64,000 nt of DNA. It comes from Chlorobaculum thiosulfatiphilum (GTDB taxonomy: Bacteria > Bacteroidota > Chlorobiia > Chlorobiales > Chlorobiaceae). This document shows, piece by piece, positions 48,524-56,840 of this stretch (its first letter is position 1; each line of letters starts with the position of its first letter). The position numbers and the translations under genes are program-made. Below the pieces are notes generated by a model. It did not search any database, was not told where the DNA came from, and was given only the letters and a program-made list of their open reading frames with translations. The stretch spans positions 1 through 64,000 of the forward strand of contig NZ_VDCH01000010.1 of assembly GCF_006265165.1 (NCBI RefSeq), written 5' to 3'.

Positions 48524-48824
48524 GATTGTTCCATTGGAGTTAAATGTTGAAAAAACAAACTATTGCAAGTAACTATTCAACAATTGGCCGAACCTTCATA
48601 GTTCCTGAATAATTATATGAAAAAAATACATGTATTTGAAATGGGCTTTAGCGCATAAAGTTAACTGCGAAAAAAAAATCCCATTTTCGATCATGGCATT
48701 TATCGGGAACGGTATGGGTAGCGGGGTGTGCCGAAAGGAGGGGGCGGGTTGAAATGGGGAAGGCTGCCCCAAAAGAAAAACCGGGACAGCCTCCTCTGAC
48801 TGGCGTCTATCGTTCAGATATGCG
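48524..48824. other. Intergenic region between the two outer-membrane protein genes
   Basis: About 300 bases holding the promoter and leader of paralogue 1 and the 3' end of paralogue 2. A block at 48688-48712 (CGATCATGGCATTTATCGGG) is repeated at the same distance upstream of paralogue 2. A 10-bp stem AGGCTGTCCC / GGGGCAGCCT (48758-48797 region, minus strand) with U-rich loop lies after paralogue 2 and may be its terminator. Confidence 0.5.
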
Positions 48825-49649
48825 TCAGAACTGGTACCTGAGGCCAAGCATGACGTTGTGGCACGCCAGTTTACCATCGCCCAGGCCGTGGGTATCGAAT
48901 TCGTTTGGCTTCAGGTAGCGGTACCCAAGGTCGAGCGTCGTTGAATCTGCAACGTTGAGGCCCAGTCCGGCGCCGACCTGCCAGGCAAAAACATCTTCAT
49001 TGTCGGATGTCCACGACATATCGACGCGGGCCATGCCGAGACCGCCCATGATGTAGGGTCTCACGCTTGAATCGACGTCGAAATCATAGTAGGCGTTCGC
49101 CATGACGGTCAGCAGCGAGAGATCGTCATCCATGTCTTTAAAATCGTGCTTCTGGTAGCCCACGGCTCCCTCGAGCCTTGCCGAACCGAAATTGTAACCA
49201 ATGGCGCCATTGAGCACCAAGCCGCTCTTCATGTCGAAGTCAGCCCCATTTGCGGTATCGATGTACTCTACGGTTTCAGAAGTGCAGGTCGGCGGAACAG
49301 CATTGCTTCCGCTATCGCATTTGCTGTCTTTCACGATTCCGCATTTGCTGTCTTTCCCGCCATCGTACGAATTCTCCCCAGGGGTGCACACGGTATCGAC
49401 ATGCTCTGCCGGGCTGTAGTCCGTCTTGAAAGATCCGGGGATTCCAAGGCCAACGGCGCCGCTGATGTAAAAACCTGTGTTGTCGGCTTTTGCTACCGGA
49501 AGCGGAGCTGGCGCTTCAACGGGCGCTGGAGGCGGGGTGTAGGGCGATGGTTCAGGTGGAGGCATTTCCGTACCGTTAGCCCAGGCGGTACCGCTGACTC
49601 CAGCAAGGAGAGCAACGGCAAGCATCACCATTTTCGATGTTTGTTTCAT
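48825..49649 (-). CDS. Outer-membrane beta-barrel protein, paralogue 2 with Cys-rich loop
   Basis: A 274-residue paralogue of the downstream gene: the first 30 residues (MKQTSKMVM...GTAWANGTEM), the proline-rich linker, the barrel strands and the LGLRYQF end are nearly the same. It differs by an insert of about 60 residues after the first strand, containing four Cys and an imperfect octapeptide repeat (KDSKCGIV KDSKCDSG). The insert falls where an external loop is expected, so it is probably exposed. A fifth Cys lies near the C-terminus (LACHNVM). Confidence 0.9.
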   Translation of the reverse strand: MKQTSKMVMLAVALLAGVSGTAWANGTEMPPPEPSPYTPPPAPVEAPAPLPVAKADNTGFYISGAVGLGIPGSFKTDYSPAEHVDTVCTPGENSYDGGKDSKCGIVKDSKCDSGSNAVPPTCTSETVEYIDTANGADFDMKSGLVLNGAIGYNFGSARLEGAVGYQKHDFKDMDDDLSLLTVMANAYYDFDVDSSVRPYIMGGLGMARVDMSWTSDNEDVFAWQVGAGLGLNVADSTTLDLGYRYLKPNEFDTHGLGDGKLACHNVMLGLRYQF

Positions 49650-49909
49650 GGCCGTTCCATTTAAGTTAAGTGATTAAAAAAGAAACGTTTGCGCTACTTG
49701 TTCATCCATCAGCCGATCATACCGTCATGAGTGCGTACTTGTTGTGTAAAGAGTATTTATAACTAAAATACTTTGAATTTAAAAGCTTTTTGAAGAAAGT
49801 GCTATCGACGCATCTCCGATCATGGCCTTCGTTGGGAACTGGCTTTGTTGAGCTGGGGTGGTGATTTCTCTCCGGGAGTGAGGGAAAATCAGTAAAAAAA
49901 GCGGGAGTG
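49650..49909. other. Upstream region of outer-membrane protein paralogue 2
   Basis: About 260 bases, AT-rich near the gene (49735-49785). The block CGATCATGGCCTTCGTTGGG at 49817-49841 matches 19 of 23 positions with one upstream of paralogue 1 and lies at nearly the same distance from the ATG (168 versus 165 bases), so the duplication included the upstream control region. Confidence 0.5.
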
Positions 49910-49952
49910 AAAAAAGAGGCGGCGCAGGAACTCGCGGAAGGTATCCTGCGCC
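49910..49952 (-). terminator. Rho-independent terminator after carA
   Basis: On the minus strand GGCGCAGGA / TCCTGCGCC with a 14-base loop is followed by GCCTCTTTTTTC. It lies nine bases after the carA stop. Confidence 0.85.
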
Positions 49953-49960
49953 GGGAAGGG

Positions 49961-51061
49961 TCAATTCTTCGACTTCTCCATCAGTTCGGTGAACTCTTTG
50001 AAGAGGTAGTGCGAATCGTGCGGGCCGGGGGCGGCTTCGGGGTGGTACTGCACCGAGAAGCAGGGCAGGTCGCGGTGGCGGACTCCCTCGACGGTCAGGT
50101 CGTAGAGGTTTTTGTGGGTCAGTTCGAGCGCTTCCGGCAGGCTCTCCATCTCGACGGCGAAGCCGTGGTTCTGCGAGGTGATTTCGATGCGGCTGTCGAG
50201 GAGGTTCTTGACCGGATGGTTCGCGCCGTGGTGCCCGAACTTGAGCTTGTAGGTCTTCGCGCCGAACGCCAGCGAGAGCAACTGGTGGCCGAGGCAGATG
50301 CCGAAGATCGGCAGTTTGCTGTCCTTGCCGGTCAGCTCGCGGATGGTGTCGATGGCGTAGGTGACGGCGAAGGGATCGCCGGGGCCGTTGGAGAGGAATA
50401 CGCCGTCGGGATTCAGGGCGAGCACCTCGTCGGCGGTGGTTTTCGCCGTGACCACCGTGACCTTGCACCCCTCCGCCTTGAGCTGGCGGAGAATGTTGGT
50501 CTTGATGCCGTAGTCGAAGGCGACGACGTGATAGTTCGCTTCCGGATTGTCAACCGTGTAGGTCGATTCCGTGGTGACGGTTTTGACCAGGTCGAGGCCG
50601 GTCATCTCCGGGATCGCCGCCGCCTGCGCCTTGAGCGCCTCGACGTCGTCGCCCGCGGTCGAAATCACCGCCCGCATCGCGCCCTTCTGACGAATCTCTC
50701 TCACCAGTTTGCGGGTGTCGATACCTGCGAGGCCCATCACGCCAGCCTCTTTGAGCGTTTCGTCGAGGCTGCGGGTCGATTCAAAGTTGCTGTAAACATT
50801 CGAGGCTTCGCGCACGATCAGCGCCGAGGCCCAGATTTTCGCCGACTCGTCGTCGTTCGGCGTGATGCCGTAATTGCCGATCAGCGGATAGGTCATGACC
50901 ACCATCTGTCCCGCGTAGGACGGATCGGTCAGAATCTCCTGATAGCCGGTCAGCGAGGTGTTGAAAACTACTTCGCCGGTCGCTTCGCCAGCGTGGCCAA
51001 AGGCCGTGCCGCGATAGACCGAGCCGTTTTCAAGAACCAGAATTGCGGGTATTTCCTGCAT
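49961..51061 (-). CDS. carA: Carbamoyl-phosphate synthase small subunit
   Basis: CarA is the glutaminase that supplies ammonia to CarB for arginine and pyrimidine synthesis. The 366-residue protein has the N-terminal small-subunit domain ([16 protein letters not shown]-type start, [17 protein letters not shown] near 35) and a class I amidotransferase domain with the nucleophile Cys in [17 protein letters not shown] near 255 and the His/Glu pair in [12 protein letters not shown] near 343. carB is not in the window. It follows yajC after nine bases. Confidence 0.96.
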   Translation of the reverse strand: MQEIPAILVLENGSVYRGTAFGHAGEATGEVVFNTSLTGYQEILTDPSYAGQMVVMTYPLIGNYGITPNDDESAKIWASALIVREASNVYSNFESTRSLDETLKEAGVMGLAGIDTRKLVREIRQKGAMRAVISTAGDDVEALKAQAAAIPEMTGLDLVKTVTTESTYTVDNPEANYHVVAFDYGIKTNILRQLKAEGCKVTVVTAKTTADEVLALNPDGVFLSNGPGDPFAVTYAIDTIRELTGKDSKLPIFGICLGHQLLSLAFGAKTYKLKFGHHGANHPVKNLLDSRIEITSQNHGFAVEMESLPEALELTHKNLYDLTVEGVRHRDLPCFSVQYHPEAAPGPHDSHYLFKEFTELMEKSKN

Positions 51062-51070
51062 CGATGCTTC

Positions 51071-51424
51071 TTACTCCTTCGAGGCGAGCTTGTCGCCGGT
51101 TTCCTGTTTTTCTATGTTGGCGATCGCCGAACGCTCGAACTTGAGCTTGACGTTGTCGGCAACCTGCACAAGAACCGTTTTTTTCTCGGTTTCGATCCCG
51201 GCAACGGTGCCGTGGATGCCGCCGATGGTGACGATCCGGTCGCCGCGCTTGATATCGTTGAGCAGCGATTCGCGCTCTTTCTGTTTTTTCTGCTGCGGGC
51301 GGATCATGAAGAAGTAGAAGACGACGAAGATCAGGACGAGCGGTACGAGCTGGATGAACGGATTCGGCGTCGCGCCTCCTGCTGGCGGGGCGAAGAGCAT
51401 CAGGGCAAGGATGGTGTCAGACAT
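51071..51424 (-). CDS. yajC: Preprotein translocase subunit YajC
   Basis: A 117-residue YajC, an accessory of the SecDF complex. The single membrane helix (FIQLVPLVLIFVVFYFFMI, residues 22-40) is followed by RPQQKKQKERESLLNDIKRGDRIVTIGGIHGTV, the standard family block. The N-terminus is longer than in E. coli by a glycine-rich stretch (PPAGGATPNP). secD and secF lie 8 kb away on the other strand, so the usual yajC-secDF linkage is broken here. Confidence 0.93.
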   Translation of the reverse strand: MSDTILALMLFAPPAGGATPNPFIQLVPLVLIFVVFYFFMIRPQQKKQKERESLLNDIKRGDRIVTIGGIHGTVAGIETEKKTVLVQVADNVKLKFERSAIANIEKQETGDKLASKE

Positions 51425-51529
51425 GGTCAGTGGCTTGCGGTTGGTATTCGGAGCTTGCCTTTCCGGCGGAATTCGGGCCGGATCGGGCGCTTTTTTAGAA
51501 TCCGAAGATAATTTATTTCCCGAACTATT

Positions 51530-52591
51530 TCAACGCGCCCCTTTTCTGGCCGCCTCGAAGCGGGCGAAGGGGGCGACGCCGTAGGAGTTCATTTCAGGCC
51601 GGTACTTGCCGCGCTCCAGCATCAGTCGCGCCATCGTGGCGATCATGGCCGCGTTGTCGGTCGAGTAGGCGGGCGCGGGGATGAAGAGGTCGAGGCCGTG
51701 CTTGTCGCAGGCCGTCTGCATCGCCGAGCGCAGGCCAGAGTTGGCGCTCACGCCGCCCGCTACCGAAATCGCATTGACTTTATAGAGCAGCGCGGCGGCG
51801 ATGGTCTTTTCGACCAGCACCTCGACAATCGCCGACTGAATCGAGGCGGCCAGGTCAGCCAGGTGCTCTTGGGCGTACTCAGCGTCGTGACCTTCGAGCC
51901 AGGTGCGCACGGAGGTTTTGAGGCCGGAGAAGCTGAAGTCGAAGTTGCCCCGGTAACTCTTGCTGGTCTGCGAGCTTGCGGTCAGCGCGCGCGGAAAGCG
52001 GTGGAACGCCGGATCGCCGCTTTTCGCCAGCCGGTCGATCACCGGCCCGGCGGGATAGCCGAGGCCGAGCATCTTGCCGGTCTTGTCGAACGCCTCGCCC
52101 GCCGCGTCGTCGATGGTGCGCCCGATCACTTCGTAATCGAGACTCTGCCGCACGACCGAGAGCAGCGTGTGGCCGCCGGAGACGGTGAGCGAAACGAAGT
52201 CACCCTTCGGCTCGCAATGACCCGCCTCGTCGCTGATGAAGGGCGAAAAGATGTGCGCCTCGACGTGGTTGACCGGCACGAACGGTTTGCCGAGCGCCCA
52301 GGCCAGCCCCTCGGCGAAGCAAAGCCCAACCATCACCGCGCCGATCAGCCCCGGCCCGGCGGTGGCGGCTATGACATCGAGGTCATTTTTTGCTATATTT
52401 GCTTCGGTTATGGCGGCCTCGACAATCGAGACGATCAGCCGCTCATGCTCCCGTGAAGCCAGCTCTGGCACCACGCCTCCAAAATCGGTGTGGCATCGCT
52501 GGGAACTGACGACGTTCGAGAGAACCTTCCCGCCGCCGAGCACGGCTGCCGAGGTTTCGTCGCAACTGGTTTCTATTCCTAAAATATTCAT
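51530..52591 (-). CDS. tsaD: tRNA N6-threonylcarbamoyladenosine transferase TsaD
   Basis: TsaD, with TsaB and TsaE, installs t6A37 on tRNAs reading ANN codons. The 353-residue ASKHA protein opens [17 protein letters not shown], has the metal-binding HVEAH motif near residue 111, [10 protein letters not shown] near 137 and a C-terminal [13 protein letters not shown] near 272. Length is typical. It is divergent from the small membrane protein gene, only 22 bases separating the starts, so the two promoters lie inside the coding ends. Confidence 0.97.
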   Translation of the reverse strand: MNILGIETSCDETSAAVLGGGKVLSNVVSSQRCHTDFGGVVPELASREHERLIVSIVEAAITEANIAKNDLDVIAATAGPGLIGAVMVGLCFAEGLAWALGKPFVPVNHVEAHIFSPFISDEAGHCEPKGDFVSLTVSGGHTLLSVVRQSLDYEVIGRTIDDAAGEAFDKTGKMLGLGYPAGPVIDRLAKSGDPAFHRFPRALTASSQTSKSYRGNFDFSFSGLKTSVRTWLEGHDAEYAQEHLADLAASIQSAIVEVLVEKTIAAALLYKVNAISVAGGVSANSGLRSAMQTACDKHGLDLFIPAPAYSTDNAAMIATMARLMLERGKYRPEMNSYGVAPFARFEAARKGAR

Positions 52592-52613
52592 CGCTCAAGA
52601 GTGGAAATGCGTA

Positions 52614-52841
52614 ATGGCCAAAGCTAAGAAAGAGGAGAACAATAGCAAACCGCGCGGCAGAATCAGCTTTTTCAAGGCGTTTCTGATTCTTGTCGGAGCC
52701 GATCTCGTCCTGCTCCTGTCGCCAGGCCTCGGCCTGCTCAACAGCGCCTTCTACATCGGCGACATGGTCTCCTGGCCAGCGCTCCTCATCGGCCTTGCGC
52801 TGCTTGCTATAGGCATCAAGGGCCTTTTCCGGCAGGAGTGA
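52614..52841 (+). CDS. Small two-helix membrane protein
   Basis: A 75-residue protein with a basic N-terminus (KAKKEENNSKPRGR) and two membrane helices (about 20-40 and 52-70) joined by NSAFYIGDMVSW. No family is recognised. The positive N-terminus predicts both ends inside the cytoplasm. The start lies 22 bases from the tsaD start on the other strand; a frame open upstream overlaps tsaD and is not used. Confidence 0.7.
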   Translation: MAKAKKEENNSKPRGRISFFKAFLILVGADLVLLLSPGLGLLNSAFYIGDMVSWPALLIGLALLAIGIKGLFRQE

Positions 52842-52861
52842 AGAGTCGTTGATAATGGATC

Positions 52862-52898
52862 GTTGTCCTCGCCATCCAGTCCATCTTGTCCACTGAAC
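52862..52898. repeat. Degenerate 9-base-period array
   Basis: GTTGTCCTC / GCCATCCAG / TCCATCTTG / TCCACTGAA, with a period of nine, between the small membrane protein and moxR. Confidence 0.55.
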
Positions 52899-52923
52899 GC
52901 ACCGGAACATTCGCAACTCACCC

Positions 52924-53905
52924 ATGAAACAGGAAACTGAACTCGAAACTCTCGGACGGCAGATCGTCGAGGAGTCGGCATTTATCGACCGGGCGCGCCA
53001 GGTGCTCTCGACGACCATCATCGGTCAGACGGCGGTGATCGACAAGGTGATGATCGCCCTGCTCGCCAACGGCCACCTGTTGCTCGAAGGGGTGCCGGGG
53101 CTTGCCAAGACGCTCATCGTGCGCACCTTTGCGTCGGCGATGAACCTCTCGTTCCACCGCATCCAGTTCACCCCCGACATGCTGCCCGCCGACCTGATCG
53201 GCACGATGATCTACAATCCGAAAACGATGGAGTTCCATCCGCGCAGGGGGCCGGTGTTCGCCAACGTGATTCTCGCCGACGAGATCAACCGCTCGCCCGC
53301 CAAGGTGCAGTCCGCCTTGCTCGAAGCGATGCAGGAGAAGCAGGTGACGATTGGCGATGTCACCTACCCGCTCGGCGAGCCGTTCATGGTGCTGGCCACG
53401 CAGAACCCTGTCGAGCACGAGGGAACCTACATGCTGCCCGAAGCGCAGCTCGATCGCTTCATGATGAAAATCATTGTCGAGTACCCGACCTTCGAGGAGG
53501 AACTCGAAGTGATGCAGCGGGCCTCCGCGGTGCAGGCTCCCATCGAGATGCGGGCGGTCGTGCAGCCCGAAGAGGTGTTTCGGTCGCGAAGCCTGGTGGA
53601 TCGCATCTACGTCGATCAGCGGGTGCAGCGTTATATCGTCGATCTGGTGACGGCCACGCGCTCGCCGGAGCGTTACGGCCTCGGCAACCTCTCGACGATG
53701 ATCGAGTATGGCGCGTCGCCGCGAGCCTCGATCTTTCTTTTGCTCGCCTCCAAAGCCCACGCCTTTTTGCAGCGCCGCGCCTACGCCACGCCGGAGGATG
53801 TCAAGAGCATCGTCTATGAGGTGCTGCGCCACCGCGTCCGGCCGAGCTACGAGGCGGAGGCCGAAAACATGAAGCCGGAGGAGTTCATCCGAAGCATTCT
53901 CGAAC

Positions 53906-53922
<17 letters not shown>
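52924..53922 (+). CDS. MoxR-family AAA+ ATPase
   Basis: A 332-residue MoxR ATPase. Walker A GVPGLAKT lies near residue 57, Walker B VILADEINRSPAKVQ near 118, sensor 1 LATQNP near 157, and the MoxR helix GTYMLPEAQLDRFMMK near 170. MoxR proteins act as chaperones for VWA-domain partners. Its stop is 17 bases inside the DUF58 gene, and the next gene overlaps again, so the three form a tightly coupled operon. Confidence 0.95.
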
Positions 53923-54803
<881 letters not shown>

Positions 54804-54820
<17 letters not shown>

Positions 54821-55748
54821 CATCCGGGCGGTTGCGGCGCTGCTGCTGGTGATTGCTGGCGGGCCGGCCAGCGCCGCGCCGGTTCCGGGCGACGTCACCG
54901 TCAGCGCCGAACCGGACAGCCTCTTTGCCGGAGAGCGGCTGCACTACGTCATCACCGTGCGGCACGACCGTCGCGACTCGGTCTCCGTCGCCTCGCTCAA
55001 GACCGGCCAGGGCACACCGTTCGAGATCACCGGCACCAAATCTTTCTTGAAAACCCTGCCGGATGGCCGCGCCGAATTCCGCATGGATGCCGAAATCGCT
55101 GTCTTCGGTTTGGGTCAGCATCAGTTGCCCGGTTTTACGGTCGTCTCCGGCAGGGCTTCGGTGGCAGGGCCGGAGCGGCTCGCCATCACCCCGGCAGAAT
55201 CGGTGACGGTGCTGAGCATGAGCGACTCGACCGTCACGGAGCTGCGCCCCATCGCGCCGCTGGTCAGCGCTCCGTTTCCTGCGTGGCTGCTCGCGCCGGT
55301 GCTCGTCGCGCTCGCCGTGCTGGGGCTTGCCGGATTCCTCGTCGCCCGGCTCGTCACCGCCTTGCGCCGCCACCTCGACGACCCGGTGCGCGCCGCCCGC
55401 CAGAAGCTCCGCGCGATCCGCCGCCAGCTCTCGAAAGGGCTTGTCCCGGCTGACGGTTACGAATCGCTCAGCAACATTTTGCGCGAATTCCTCCAGAAGC
55501 GTTATCGCTTCGGCGCGATGGAGATGGTCACGCAGGAGATTGCCGAAGAGCTTGCCGCGCGCAACGTCAACGTTCGCCAGGAGCTGATCGAGCTGCTCGA
55601 CCAGGCCGACCTGGTCAAATTCGCCGACCGCCGCCCCAGCATCGAAGAGTGCCGCCGCTCCCTCCGCGTCGCCGAAGTCCTCGTCGCCACCGCCGCCGAA
55701 GCGGAGATAGCAGAGGAGCCGACGGAGGGAGATGAGGGACGTGGATGA
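54804..55748 (+). CDS. BatD-like protein, short form
   Basis: A 314-residue membrane protein following DUF58 with a 17-base overlap, starting at GTG 54804. It has a signal peptide (VAALLLVIAGGPASA), a periplasmic beta domain (about 25-150), one membrane helix (LLAPVLVALAVLGLAGFLVARL, about 155-176) and a cytoplasmic helical tail (about 185-300). The layout matches the unnamed gene usually found third in moxR-DUF58-bat operons. The BatA/BatB VWA genes that normally follow are missing here; an AAA/protease island follows instead. Confidence 0.82.
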
Positions 55749-55862
55749 GGGGGAATAGATGGTTTGTTGGCGTATTTTCCCTATTATATATTAGTTACGC
55801 GGGAATACGAATGCACTGTGTTTTCATGAATGAGTGGAGCAATACAACAAAGGGGAAACATC

Positions 55863-56834
55863 ATGGCAACCGCTGAACAGATCAAGTCTCTCATTCGTTC
55901 GCACTTCAATGAAAAACCTGAGCAGTTTTTCACTATCGCTTTGCAGGTTGCGGCACATGAAGCGAAGCAGGGACACCAGAGTCTTGCTCATGAGATCCGC
56001 ACTCTTGTCGATAAGGCTAAGCTCCGCCCTGGCAGGGTAATACCTTTCACTCCTGACCTGGATCATCTTGTCCTAACGACAGACCCAAAAGAACGCCTTG
56101 GTTCGCTTGTTCAGTCTGATGACATGCGCGGACGGATCGAACGAATTCTCCGTGAATACCGCCAGAAAGACAAGCTTGAAAAGTACGGCTTGTCACATCG
56201 GCGTAAAATTCTTCTCGCTGGCCCTCCCGGAACCGGAAAAACGCTGACGGCATCTGTCCTTGCAGGAGAGCTGGGCCTTCCCTTGTTCACGATCATGATG
56301 GACAAGATCGTCACCAAATTCATGGGTGAAACGAGCGCCAAGCTTCGGCAGATATTCGATGTCATGCTGGAAAGCCGAGGGGTTTACTTTTTCGATGAGT
56401 TTGACGCCATCGGCGGCGAGCGCAGTCGCGAAAATGATGTGGGCGAGATGCGCCGGGTGCTCAATGCGTTTCTTCAGTTTATTGAGCGGGATGAATCTGA
56501 CAGTCTGATCGTTGCGGCAACCAACAATCCGCGAATTCTGGATCAGGCGCTTTTTCGGCGATTTGATGACGTGTTGCATTACCATCTGCCTGAAAAGGCT
56601 GAAATCGAACGGTTGATCGATAATCGACTTTGTTCTTTTCGGCCCAAAAGCATGGCGACCGATGCTGCCGTCAAAATCGCCGAATCGCTTAGTCATGCCG
56701 AGATCACGCAGGCATGTGACAACGCGATCAAGGAGACGATTCTTGCCGACCGGAAAATCGTAACCGCGACATTGCTCAAGCAAATGCTTCAGGAGCGACG
56801 TTCAGCATATAAGGGATCATTGGAAAAAGAGTAA
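55863..56834 (+). CDS. AAA+ ATPase, IetA-like
   Basis: A 323-residue AAA ATPase of the COG0464 type. Walker A GPPGTGKT is at residues 120-127, Walker B VYFFDEFDAIGGERS near 173, sensor 1 VAATNNPRILD near 215, and arginine residues in QALFRRFDDV near 228. The N-terminus is helical (IKSLIRSHFNEKPEQFFTIAL). A clear ribosome site (AAAGGGG) precedes ATG 55863. With the next gene, six bases downstream, it forms the IetAS pair (AAA ATPase plus subtilisin-like protease), which is known as a toxin-antitoxin and plasmid-incompatibility system and is listed among anti-phage systems. In IetAS the ATPase is the antitoxin. Base composition is more AT-rich than the flanking operons. Confidence 0.88.
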   Translation: MATAEQIKSLIRSHFNEKPEQFFTIALQVAAHEAKQGHQSLAHEIRTLVDKAKLRPGRVIPFTPDLDHLVLTTDPKERLGSLVQSDDMRGRIERILREYRQKDKLEKYGLSHRRKILLAGPPGTGKTLTASVLAGELGLPLFTIMMDKIVTKFMGETSAKLRQIFDVMLESRGVYFFDEFDAIGGERSRENDVGEMRRVLNAFLQFIERDESDSLIVAATNNPRILDQALFRRFDDVLHYHLPEKAEIERLIDNRLCSFRPKSMATDAAVKIAESLSHAEITQACDNAIKETILADRKIVTATLLKQMLQERRSAYKGSLEKE

Positions 56835-56840
56835 CCCAGC

